DNA from: Anaerovibrio sp. | GTDB taxonomy: Bacteria; Bacillota; Negativicutes; Selenomonadales; Selenomonadaceae | DNA: 11,893 nt | Direction: 5' to 3' | Assembly (NCBI GenBank): GCA_016302095.1 | Contig: JAEDOE010000014.1 | Location: 1 to 11,893 of the forward strand | In this document: in pieces, positions 1 to 6,127 of the stretch | Position numbering within the stretch: position 1 is the first letter of the stretch | How the letters are laid out: each line of letters begins with the position of its first letter | The notes under the pieces: model-generated | What the model saw: only the letters and a program-made list of their open reading frames with translations | Database searches by the model: none | What the model was told of the DNA's origin: nothing | Position numbers and translations under genes: made by a program

Positions 1-1484
1 ACAGTGACTGGTGGGCAGACCCGGGCAAGCAGTACCCTCCAAAGGCCTGGGAAAAACACAACGCAAAGCAGCTGGCCAAGGATGTATACAAATACACCGC
101 CAAGGTAATGAAGGACTTCAACGCCGCCGGTGTAACCCCTGACATGGTACAGATCGGCAACGAGCTGAACAACGGCATGCTCTGGCCTGTCTGCAAAACC
201 GACACCCCGGAAGGCTACAAAGCACTGGCAAACGCCATTGCCCAGGGCCTGAAGGCAGTAAAGGACAACGATCCAAACAATCAGGTAATCCGCATGGTTC
301 ACCTTGCCAACGGCAACAACAACGCTTTGTACCGCAGCTTCTTCGATGAGCTCATTGTCAACAACGGCGTCAACGACTTTGATGTAATCGGTTTCTCCTA
401 CTATCCATTCTGGCACGGCAGCATGGAGGAGCTTTCCTACAACATGAATGACATGGTTGACCGCTATGGCAAGGATGTCATCGTAGTAGAGACTGCCTAT
501 GCCTTCACCAACGAGCAGGGCGATGCCCAGAAGAACTGCGCAGGCCCTACCGAGGAAGCCATTGCAGGTTACAAGTCCACCGTACAGGGACAGGCAAGCG
601 GCCTCCACGATGTAATGGAGCACGTTTCCAATGTCAAGAACGGCAAGGGCAAGGGCATTTTCTACTGGGAGCCTGACTGGATTCCTGTAGAGGGCGCAGG
701 CTGGAAGGCCGGTGAAGGCAACGAGTGGGAAAACCTGGCCATGTTCGACTTCCAGGGCAATGCACTGGAATCCCTGGATGTATTTAAGATGGTCAGCGAC
801 CAGTCCAAGCCGGTAGTTGAGTACAAGGTAAAGGAAATCGAGGCAGCATTGGTAACCGGCTCCGTAGGACAGCCTGTGGAAATGCCTAAGAAGGTCAGCG
901 TTGTCTATGAGAACGACGTTGTCAAGAGCATGCCTGTAGTATGGGAGAATGCCGAGCCTGTCTTTGATGCAGCTGGCAAGTACACCGTAAAGGGCACTGT
1001 CAATGGCGTAGCTGGCAAGACTGCCGTAGCCTCCATCAATGTTATCAAGAAGGTAAATCTGGTGAAGAACGGCACCTTTGAGAACGGCGATTTGAACGGC
1101 TGGACCATTACCGGCGACAAGGATGCCGTAAACACCGTATCCTCCGCTGGCGATGCCCGCGGCAAGAGCGCAATGCACTACTGGGCAGACAAGGGCTTCA
1201 AGTTCAAGGCAACCCAGAGCTTCACAGGCTTGAAGGACGGCAAGTACACCGTATCCTGCTGGACCCAGGGCGGCGGCGGCCAGCATTACTACACCCTGAT
1301 GGTACAGACCTCCAAGGGTGAGCAGTCCGCAGTTATTGCCGATACCGGCTGGAACGATTGGCATCAGTGGGTAATCCGTGATGTAGAAATCAAGGACGGC
1401 AAGGCAACTATTGGCATTGACATGGTGGCAAACGCAGGTAACTGGGGCTCTATTGATGATGTAGAGTTCTACTTGCAGGAGTAA
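1..1484 (+). CDS. Secreted GH53 endo-beta-1,4-galactanase with Ig-like and carbohydrate-binding domains, 5' partial
   Basis: Cleaves beta-1,4-galactan side chains of pectin (arabinogalactan type I) by a retaining mechanism; expected to be exported. The frame is open from base 3, so the N-terminus and any signal peptide lie outside the window. The visible start SDWWADPGKQ is typical of GH53. Counting from the Met codon at 108, QIGNELNNGMLWP carries the acid/base Glu (residue 19) and VVETAYAFT the nucleophile Glu (residue 128). FYWEPDWIP and the GWKAGEGNEWEN segment follow near residues 187-210 and complete the family signature. After about residue 240 comes a bacterial Ig-like domain (ending near INVIKK). 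A C-terminal jelly-roll-like domain opens with NLVKNGTFENGDLNGW and resembles galactan-binding modules such as CBM61; that subfamily is inference. No LPXTG, SLH or other anchor is seen at the end, so the enzyme is probably released or held by the binding domain. The GH53 assignment is very secure. Confidence 0.95.
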   Translation, partial: SDWWADPGKQYPPKAWEKHNAKQLAKDVYKYTAKVMKDFNAAGVTPDMVQIGNELNNGMLWPVCKTDTPEGYKALANAIAQGLKAVKDNDPNNQVIRMVHLANGNNNALYRSFFDELIVNNGVNDFDVIGFSYYPFWHGSMEELSYNMNDMVDRYGKDVIVVETAYAFTNEQGDAQKNCAGPTEEAIAGYKSTVQGQASGLHDVMEHVSNVKNGKGKGIFYWEPDWIPVEGAGWKAGEGNEWENLAMFDFQGNALESLDVFKMVSDQSKPVVEYKVKEIEAALVTGSVGQPVEMPKKVSVVYENDVVKSMPVVWENAEPVFDAAGKYTVKGTVNGVAGKTAVASINVIKKVNLVKNGTFENGDLNGWTITGDKDAVNTVSSAGDARGKSAMHYWADKGFKFKATQSFTGLKDGKYTVSCWTQGGGGQHYYTLMVQTSKGEQSAVIADTGWNDWHQWVIRDVEIKDGKATIGIDMVANAGNWGSIDDVEFYLQE

Positions 1485-1530
1485 TCCCTGTGCTGCCGTA
1501 GTGGGAAAATAAATAATCAGCATATAAATA

Positions 1531-1620
1531 GGGCAGCCTGATTTTCAGCATCAGAAAAGCACCGTCATGGTGCAGCGATATTTCTGTGCTATGCCAGGCT
1601 GCCTTTAGTGTCTTTGCTTT
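1531..1620 (+). terminator. Large branched hairpin after the galactanase gene, probable terminator
   Basis: An outer 9-bp perfect stem pairs GGCAGCCTG (1532-1540) with CAGGCTGCC (1595-1603). Inside it, AGCA (1547-1550) pairs with TGCT (1587-1590), CAGAAA (1552-1557) with TTTCTG (1581-1586), and GCACC (1559-1563) with GGTGC (1569-1573). About 24 base pairs can form in 72 nt. The following T-rich stretch (1603-1620) is interrupted, so termination is likely but not textbook. It lies 47 nt after the galactanase stop codon. A mobile repeat of REP or MITE type is the alternative. Confidence 0.5.
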
Positions 1621-1690
1621 TGCAGGAAAATGCCAATGAGAAGCGGCATTGCCGGTGGCATGGCATCATGCCTTTGCAGGTTTAGGGTGC
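1617..1690. repeat. Cluster of short GGCA/TGCC inverted repeats in the galactanase-typA gap
   Basis: AATGCC (1629-1634) can pair with GGCATT (1645-1650), and GGCAT (1657-1661) with ATGCC (1668-1672). The word TTTGCAGG occurs on both sides (1619-1626 and 1673-1680). None of the stems is followed by a T-run. Their role is unknown; they may be the remains of a repeat element or just part of an untranslated tail. Apart from these repeats, the hairpin upstream and the promoter region downstream, I see nothing in the 1485-1838 gap. Confidence 0.3.
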
Positions 1691-1726
1691 TGGGCAAATT
1701 TTGGTGATTTGTTGGGTAAAAAAAGA

Positions 1727-1755
1727 TTGACTTTTGGGAGCGTCTAGGATATTAT
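1727..1755 (+). promoter_or_regulatory. Sigma-A-type promoter for typA
   Basis: TTGACT (1727-1732, 5/6 match to the -35 consensus) and TATTAT (1750-1755, 5/6 match to -10) are separated by exactly 17 bp in AT-rich DNA. Transcription would start near 1762, giving a leader of about 77 nt before typA. Confidence 0.7.
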
Positions 1756-1785
1756 TTATATGTTATTTTGGAATGAGTTTTAAGT

Positions 1786-1812
1786 GGGGAGCAGGTGACT
1801 CCCCTTTTGTTT
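1786..1812 (+). terminator. Terminator-like hairpin inside the typA leader
   Basis: GGGGAG (1786-1791) pairs with CTCCCC (1799-1804) around a 7-nt loop and is followed directly by TTTTGTTT. It lies downstream of the predicted typA promoter and upstream of the ribosome binding site, so it could attenuate typA. It could instead stop read-through from upstream if the real typA promoter lies elsewhere. No alternative antiterminator pairing was identified. Confidence 0.4.
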
Positions 1813-1838
1813 GCATTAATGGGAGGAATTGAAAACCT

Positions 1839-3656
1839 ATGAGTACAAATGAGAATTTGAGGAATATTGCTATTATTGCTCACGTTGACCACGGCAAGAC
1901 TACCCTGGTGGATGCCATGCTGCAGCAGAGCCATATTTTCCGCTCCAACGAGCAGGTTGCCGAGCGTGTTATGGACTCCGGCGATTTGGAGCGTGAACGA
2001 GGCATTACAATTCTTTCCAAGAATACTGCTATTATGTACGATGGCATCAAGATCAACATCGTTGATACCCCGGGCCATGCTGACTTCGGCGGCGAGGTGG
2101 AGCGTGTCCTGAACATGGTTGACGGCGTTGTACTGCTGGTAGATGCCTTTGAGGGGCCTATGCCTCAGACCAAGTATGTGCTTCGTAAGGCTCTGGAGCA
2201 GGGCTTGAAGCCAATCGTGGTTATCAATAAGATTGACCGTCCTGACCAGCGTGTAGATGATGTTTATGACGAGGTGCTGGAGCTCTTTATGGAGCTGGAT
2301 GCTGATGATGAGCAGCTGGATTTCCCTTGCATCTATGCTACTGCCCGTGACGGTATTGCCAAGTACAGCATGGAGGATGACAATGCTGATTTGAAGCCTC
2401 TGATGGAGACCATCGTCAAGGAGATTCCGGCTCCGAAGGGTGATGTGGAGGGACCTCTGCAGATGATGGTTACTACCCTGGAGGCTGATGAGTATATCGG
2501 CAAGGTGGCTGTAGGCCGTATTATCCGCGGCAAGGTAAAGCCTAACCAGGCTGTAGTGCTGATGGATGGCGATAGCCAGACCAAGGCAAAGGTAGGCAAG
2601 GTATATACCTATCAGGGCCTGAGCCGCGTGGAGGTGCCGGAGGCTTCCATGGGCGAGATCGTCTGCCTGACCGGTCTCGGCAATGTAAGCATCGGCTATA
2701 CGGTGGCTGATGCAGAGAATCCTGAGGCACTGCCGACCATCAATATTGACGAGCCTACCCTGTCTATGACCTTTGGTGTCAATACCAGCCCGTTTGCCGG
2801 CCGTGAGGGACAGTTTGTTACCTCCCGCCATCTTCGTGACCGCCTCTTTAAGGAGGTTGAGACCAATGTGGCACTGCGGGTGGAGGAGACTGAGAGTGCG
2901 GATGTGTTCAAGGTTTCCGGCCGTGGCGAGCTGCATCTGTCCATTTTGATTGAGACTATGCGCCGTGAGGGCTATGAGCTGCAGGTGGGCAAGCCTGAGG
3001 TTGTGTACAAGACCATCAACGGTCAGAAGTGCGAGCCGATGGAGAACCTGACTATCGAGGTACCGCAGGAGTTCATGGGCACTGTTATGGAGTCCCTGGG
3101 CACCCGCAAGGCGGAGCTTTCCAATATGACCGAGGTGGCTGGCTACATGCGCATGGAATTTTTGATTCCTGCCCGGGGCCTTATCGGTTTCCGCTCCGAG
3201 CTTCTGACCAATACCAAGGGTAACGGCATCATGAACCATGTATTTGCTGGTTATGTACCGTACAAGGGGGATATTCCGGGACGTGTACGGGGTTCCCTGG
3301 TAGCCTTTGAGCAGGGGGAGACCACCGGCTATGGCATCTTCTCCTTACAGGACCGTGGTACTATGTTTATCTCTCCTGGCCAGGCGGTTTACGAAGGCAT
3401 GATTGTAGGCGAGAATTCCCGTGAAATGGATATTGACATAAATCCGTGCAAGGCAAAGCATGTTTCCAACATGCGTACCTCTGCTTCTGATGAGGCAATC
3501 CGCCTTGTGCCACCGCGTATTTTAAGCCTTGAGCAGGCTATCGAGTACATCAATCAGGATGAGCTGGTGGAGATTACCCCGGAGAGCATCCGTCTGCGCA
3601 AGGCGATTTTGGACAAGACCGTGCGCGGCCGTGCCAGCAAGAATGCCAGGAAGTAA
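1839..3656 (+). CDS. typA: Ribosome-associated translational GTPase TypA/BipA
   Basis: A 605-aa protein, the normal length for TypA/BipA, a translation-factor GTPase that binds the 70S ribosome at the EF-G site and supports ribosome assembly and stress or cold adaptation. The GTPase domain shows the P-loop AHVDHGKT (residues 14-21), the switch segment RERGITI near 52-58, DTPGH (76-80) and the guanine-specificity motif NKID (130-133). EF-G-like beta-barrel and alpha/beta domains follow, then the BipA-type C-terminal domain ending in a basic tail ([10 protein letters not shown]). The ATG is preceded by GGGAGGA at 1821-1827. It has its own promoter and a leader with a terminator-like hairpin. 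No clear terminator follows; the next gene, sepF, has its own promoter. All GTPase motifs are intact. LepA and EF-G are excluded by length and by the switch sequence. Confidence 0.97.
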   Translation: MSTNENLRNIAIIAHVDHGKTTLVDAMLQQSHIFRSNEQVAERVMDSGDLERERGITILSKNTAIMYDGIKINIVDTPGHADFGGEVERVLNMVDGVVLLVDAFEGPMPQTKYVLRKALEQGLKPIVVINKIDRPDQRVDDVYDEVLELFMELDADDEQLDFPCIYATARDGIAKYSMEDDNADLKPLMETIVKEIPAPKGDVEGPLQMMVTTLEADEYIGKVAVGRIIRGKVKPNQAVVLMDGDSQTKAKVGKVYTYQGLSRVEVPEASMGEIVCLTGLGNVSIGYTVADAENPEALPTINIDEPTLSMTFGVNTSPFAGREGQFVTSRHLRDRLFKEVETNVALRVEETESADVFKVSGRGELHLSILIETMRREGYELQVGKPEVVYKTINGQKCEPMENLTIEVPQEFMGTVMESLGTRKAELSNMTEVAGYMRMEFLIPARGLIGFRSELLTNTKGNGIMNHVFAGYVPYKGDIPGRVRGSLVAFEQGETTGYGIFSLQDRGTMFISPGQAVYEGMIVGENSREMDIDINPCKAKHVSNMRTSASDEAIRLVPPRILSLEQAIEYINQDELVEITPESIRLRKAILDKTVRGRASKNARK

Positions 3657-3686
3657 GGTACTTTTGAATTAGGTCTAAAGTATCCA

Positions 3687-3715
3687 TTGATATTCATGAA
3701 ACAATAGTGTATAAT
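3687..3715 (+). promoter_or_regulatory. Sigma-A-type promoter for sepF
   Basis: TTGATA (3687-3692) and a perfect TATAAT (3710-3715) lie 17 bp apart. Transcription would start near 3722, leaving an unusually long leader of about 135 nt before the GTG start. A weak hairpin, ACGATA (3803-3808) with TATCGT (3819-3824), lies in this leader; its function is unknown. Confidence 0.7.
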
Positions 3716-3844
3716 AGTCGCAGAATTATAAGATAATCATGATAAAGTTTAGCACTTGATGGAGTAAAACAGTATGTGTCGTTTTTCTATAGGTGCAATA
3801 ACACGATAGTAAGGGATATATCGTATTTGTTTGGATTTATTGTT

Positions 3845-3849
3845 GGAGG
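3845..3849 (+). promoter_or_regulatory. Ribosome binding site that decides the sepF start
   Basis: GGAGG lies 8 nt before GTG at 3858. It falls inside the coding stretch that would result from the more upstream in-frame TTG at 3831, which has no comparable site. This supports GTG 3858 as the start. Confidence 0.75.
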
Positions 3850-3857
3850 CGGATAAC

Positions 3858-4373
3858 GTGGAAATTATCAAAAAGCTGAGCAATTTTTTTGCACCTGTAG
3901 AGGAAGAAATCTACTTGGAAGGCGGAATTGAGGAGGAGTCTGCAGCAGTGACTGCAGGTCCGGAGGTAGTGTATACTGCCGCTGCTAATGAGGAGAAGAA
4001 GGTTGTGGGCGGTGAGCCTTTGGGCGTGGTTGCCCCTAAGCCTGCTATGGGCACAGGCGGTTTCCGCAAGAGCGATATCAGGCTGGTGTCCAACAACAAG
4101 TCCCTGGACATGAAGATTCAGATTTATATTCCGCAGAATTTTGATAGTGTGTCTGAGATTGCTGATGCCTTGAAGGCTAAGCGTTCTGCTATTGTGAATT
4201 ATGAGCGTGTGGAGCTGCCTGAGCAGCGCCGCATCTGTGATTTTTTGAATGGTGTGTGCTATGTGCAGAACGGCGAGGTGCGCCGCATTACTGCGACTAT
4301 GGTGCTCTATGTGCCTGATGGAGTGGAGATCAGCGAGGTAAAGAGCGTGGCTCCGGCTCCGGCACAGCTCTGA
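3858..4373 (+). CDS. sepF: Cell division protein SepF (FtsZ membrane anchor)
   Basis: A 171-aa protein of the SepF (DUF552) family, which polymerises at the septum, binds the C-terminal tail of FtsZ and anchors it to the membrane. From the GTG start, the N-terminal EIIKKLSNFF looks like the usual amphipathic membrane-binding helix. It is followed by an acidic, Ala/Val-rich linker (about 15-75). The globular SepF domain spans about 76-160, from SDIRLVSNNK through the YERVELPEQRR helix and the conserved DFLNG turn (Gly about 132) to MVLYVPDGVEIS. A TTG 27 nt upstream would add nine residues, but those do not fit the SepF N-terminus and the ribosome binding site supports GTG. SepF is often next to other division genes; here it stands alone between typA and the trp operon, with its own promoter and terminator. 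A second sepF elsewhere in the genome is possible. Confidence 0.92.
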   Translation: MEIIKKLSNFFAPVEEEIYLEGGIEEESAAVTAGPEVVYTAAANEEKKVVGGEPLGVVAPKPAMGTGGFRKSDIRLVSNNKSLDMKIQIYIPQNFDSVSEIADALKAKRSAIVNYERVELPEQRRICDFLNGVCYVQNGEVRRITATMVLYVPDGVEISEVKSVAPAPAQL

Positions 4374-4451
4374 TAGCTGATTTGGCAGCTGTTTTATTTG
4401 TTTTGCTTTATTGCTTGCTGCCGGTTTTGTATTTGGTTTTTGATAGGCAGG

Positions 4452-4486
4452 GAGTCGGTTTGCCCGGTGGGCGCCGACTCTTTTTT
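4452..4486 (+). terminator. Intrinsic terminator of sepF
   Basis: GAGTCGGT (4452-4459) pairs with GCCGACTC (4473-4480) with one G-U pair. A 4-bp GCCC/GGGC stem extends it above a two-base bulge, and six T residues follow (4481-4486). A weaker possible terminator lies just upstream: GGCAGC (4384-4389) with GCTGCC (4417-4422), followed by a T-rich tract. Confidence 0.85.
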
Positions 4487-4529
4487 ATGCTGATAGGGGC
4501 GGATATGAAAATTTTTTTCAAAAAAAGTG

Positions 4530-4558
4530 TTGACAAGCCAGAAAAAAAGGTGTAACAT
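4530..4558 (+). promoter_or_regulatory. Promoter of the trp operon
   Basis: A perfect -35 TTGACA (4530-4535), a 17-bp spacer and TAACAT (4553-4558, 4/6 match to -10) lie in A/T-rich DNA just after the sepF terminator. Transcription would start near 4565, about 50 nt before the T-box Stem I, giving a leader of about 510 nt before trpD. Confidence 0.8.
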
Positions 4559-4616
4559 GCAAATCGTCAAAGGGAGCAAGGCTTCTGGGACATGAAAAGT
4601 ATCAGAACTGAATATT

Positions 4617-4903
4617 CTAAACCATGGAGTGGGAAATAGTAGCTGATTTTACTTATCTTCAGCGAGCCGGTGCCGCGAAAGCGGGTTGGTGTGATGACCG
4701 GTGTTAGGCTTTCAGTGAATGGTCCTATGAGGGTTCACCGAAATCTTTATTTTTTGATATGGAGAGTAGGCTGAAACGGGTGCCCCCGTTACAGGGCTGA
4801 GATATCGGAAGCATCAGTGTTGATAGTTTCCCGTATCAAGAGGATATCATATCGAGTGGCACGACATTTCGTCTCGTTAGGGAGGAAGTGTCGTTTTTAT
4901 TTT
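4617..4903 (+). promoter_or_regulatory. Tryptophan-specific T-box riboswitch, Stem I to first antiterminator/terminator
   Basis: This leader RNA binds uncharged tRNA-Trp and then lets transcription continue. Stem I runs from about 4617 to 4740. AGCGAG (4661-4666) stands for the usual AGAGAG, and CCGGT/ACCGG (4667-4671 with 4697-4701) closes the distal loop. The specifier is UGG at 4720-4722, set in GAATGGTCC, the typical spacing for a Trp specifier. Stem II follows with AACGGG/CCCGTT (4775-4780 with 4785-4790) after AGTAGG. Stem III lies at about 4801-4837. The T-box sequence GAGTGGCACGAC starts at 4854; its UGGC (4857-4860) is complementary to the GCCA end expected of tRNA-Trp. The antiterminator can form from CGAG (4853-4856) with CTCG (4873-4876). 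Specificity rests on both the codon and the UGGC match. Confidence 0.9.
4861..4903 (+). terminator. First T-box terminator
   Basis: ACGACATTTC (4861-4870) pairs over 10 bp, with one G-U pair, with GAAGTGTCGT (4885-4894). CTC/GAG (4873-4875 with 4882-4884) can extend the top. TTTTT-A-TTTT follows. It shares bases 4861-4876 with the first antiterminator, so the two structures exclude each other, as expected for T-box control. Confidence 0.8.
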
Positions 4904-4948
4904 CTCCTGATTGCTGCCAGTGTGTGACAGCATGTAAAGCTAAGGCTC

Positions 4949-4996
4949 AGGATATGATGTTGAAATTGGGTGGCACAGCGAAACCATTTCGCCCCA
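4949..4996 (+). promoter_or_regulatory. Second, duplicated T-box antiterminator
   Basis: A second T-box sequence, GGGTGGCACAGCG (4968-4980), forms an almost ideal antiterminator. TGGG (4967-4970) pairs with CCCA (4993-4996), the 7-nt bulge TGGCACA (4971-4977) again presents UGGC, and GCGAAA (4978-4983) pairs with TTTCGC (4987-4992) around a 3-nt loop. Only about 65 nt separate it from the first terminator, too few for a second Stem I. Its upstream flank AGGATATGAT (4949-4958) resembles AGGATATCAT (4841-4850) of the first module, suggesting duplication. The short GCTG/CAGC hairpin (4913-4931) may replace Stem III. Confidence 0.85.
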
Positions 4997-5050
4997 TGTA
5001 TAATCCGTATATACGGTGTTGTACATGGAGCGAAATGGTTTTTTGTTTTT
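4981..5050 (+). terminator. Second T-box terminator, just before trpD
   Basis: A very strong hairpin. AAACCATTTCGC (4981-4992) pairs perfectly with GCGAAATGGTTT (5030-5041). After one mismatch, CCATGTA (4994-5000) pairs with TACATGG (5022-5028), and the loop carries a further self-complementary CCGTATATACGG (5005-5016). A T-rich tail runs to 5050. It uses the 3' half of the second antiterminator (4981-4996), so the two structures are mutually exclusive. It ends 27 nt before the trpD start. Confidence 0.9.
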
Positions 5051-5077
5051 ACGGAATGAAGAAAGGAAGTTGTTATT

Positions 5078-6097
5078 ATGTTGAAGCAGTACATTACCAA
5101 GGTTATGAATGGTGAAAACCTCACTCAGGAGGAGGCAGGCAAGGCAATGGATATTATCCTGAGCGGCGAGGCAAATGAGAGCCAGATTGCCAGCTTTCTG
5201 TCAGTGCTGAAGATGAAGGGGGAGGTTGTGGATGAGATTGCAGGCTTTGCCAGGACGCTGATTGCCCATGCCTCCCATGTGCCTCATCAGAAGCCGGTAA
5301 TGTGCAACTGCGGCACCGGCGGTGATACCAAGAATACCTTCAACATTTCCACTACGGCAGCCTTTGTGCTGGCAGCCGGTGGCGTATTCGTGGCAAAGCA
5401 CGGCAACAGGGGGGTGTCCAGTGCCAGCGGCAGCTCCGATGTGCTTAGCGAGCTGGGTGTCAAGTATGACCTGACGCCGGAGAATGCAGGAAAAATCATT
5501 GATGATATCGGCATTGCCTTCCTCTTTGCTCCTGCCTTCAACAAGGCGATGAAATATGTGGCAAAGACCAGAAAGGAGCTTGGCTTCCGCACTGTGTTCA
5601 ACCTGCTGGGGCCGATTATCAATCCGGCAGGCCTTGATTATCAGATGGTAGGCATCTATGATGCGAAGCTGACGGAGCTGATTGCAGGCGTACTAAAGGA
5701 AGTCGGTGTAAAGCATGCCATGGTAATTGCTTCCGGTGACGGCATGGATGAGATTTCCACCAACACGAAGACCAAGGTCAGCGAAATCAAGGATGGCGAA
5801 ATCAGGACCTATGAAATCAATCCTGCTGATTATGGCTTCCGGCCTGGCACAATCGCTGATTATGCCGGCGGCACGCCGCAGGAGAATGCGGAGATTACCC
5901 TGAAAATTCTCCGGGGTGAGGAAAAGGGCATCAAGCGCGATATTGTGGTGATGAATGCCGGTGCCGCCCTCTATGCCGGTGACAAGGCTGCTTCTATTGA
6001 GGAGGGCATCAGGCTGGCAAATGAGCTGATTGATTCCGGGGCGGCTCTGAAGAAACTGCAGCAGCTGATTGAGGAAACTCAGAAGCTGAGTGCGTAA
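5078..6097 (+). CDS. trpD: Anthranilate phosphoribosyltransferase
   Basis: Transfers phosphoribose from PRPP to anthranilate, the second step of tryptophan synthesis, in the cytoplasm as a homodimer. The 339-aa length is typical for a stand-alone TrpD. The PRPP-binding motif CGTGGD lies at residues 78-83, NIST at 89-92 and KHGNR at 107-111. RTVFNLLGP (171-179) and the metal-binding Asp-Glu pair in MDEIS (224-225) are present. The ATG is preceded by GAAAGGAAG (5061-5069) and follows the second T-box terminator directly, so trpD is the first gene of the operon. It is not fused to TrpG as in enterobacteria; trpG is the last gene here. The PRPP loop and the N-terminal helical domain separate it from pyrimidine-nucleoside phosphorylases of the same fold. 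Confidence 0.98.
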   Translation: MLKQYITKVMNGENLTQEEAGKAMDIILSGEANESQIASFLSVLKMKGEVVDEIAGFARTLIAHASHVPHQKPVMCNCGTGGDTKNTFNISTTAAFVLAAGGVFVAKHGNRGVSSASGSSDVLSELGVKYDLTPENAGKIIDDIGIAFLFAPAFNKAMKYVAKTRKELGFRTVFNLLGPIINPAGLDYQMVGIYDAKLTELIAGVLKEVGVKHAMVIASGDGMDEISTNTKTKVSEIKDGEIRTYEINPADYGFRPGTIADYAGGTPQENAEITLKILRGEEKGIKRDIVVMNAGAALYAGDKAASIEEGIRLANELIDSGAALKKLQQLIEETQKLSA

Positions 6098-6113
6098 TAT
6101 GTATATGAATTGC

Positions 6114-6120
6114 AGGGTGA
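6114..6120 (+). promoter_or_regulatory. Ribosome binding site that decides the trpF start
   Basis: AGGGTGA lies 7 nt before ATG 6128. An earlier in-frame TTG at 6110 has no site with proper spacing and would place this sequence inside the gene. Confidence 0.7.
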
Positions 6121-6127
6121 TTGTGTG

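Noticed and set aside
1752..3239. A long antisense open frame (495 codons) opposite typA.
   Set aside because: It lies opposite a fully conserved gene and shows no recognisable protein family. It is an artefact of codon bias, as are the long antisense frames at 5693-6718, 7649-8746 and 9037-9786.
3831..3857. TTG at 3831 as the sepF start.
   Set aside because: It lacks a ribosome binding site, while GGAGG sits 8 nt before GTG 3858, and SepF proteins usually begin right at the amphipathic helix.
4394..4579. A 61-codon antisense frame between sepF and the trp leader.
   Set aside because: It spans the sepF terminator and the trp promoter, has no recognisable family and no visible ribosome binding site worth supporting.
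4592..4639. A 15-codon reading frame in the trp leader (MKSIRTEYSKPWSGK) with one Trp codon, resembling an attenuator leader peptide.
   Set aside because: It has a single Trp codon, no well-spaced ribosome binding site, and it runs into the 5' arm of T-box Stem I. The T-box explains the control without translation.
4904..4966. A second complete T-box with its own Stem I before the second antiterminator.
   Set aside because: Only about 65 nt are available, with no AGAGAG-like motif, distal loop or specifier context; just a short GCTG/CAGC hairpin is present.
4888..5115. A 75-codon frame on the + strand across the T-box terminators.
   Set aside because: It begins inside the first terminator hairpin, runs through the second T-box module and ends inside trpD in another frame; the bases are explained by RNA structure.
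6110..6127. TTG at 6110 as the trpF start.
   Set aside because: AGGGTGA is correctly spaced for ATG 6128, and TrpF proteins begin only a few residues before the KICG motif.
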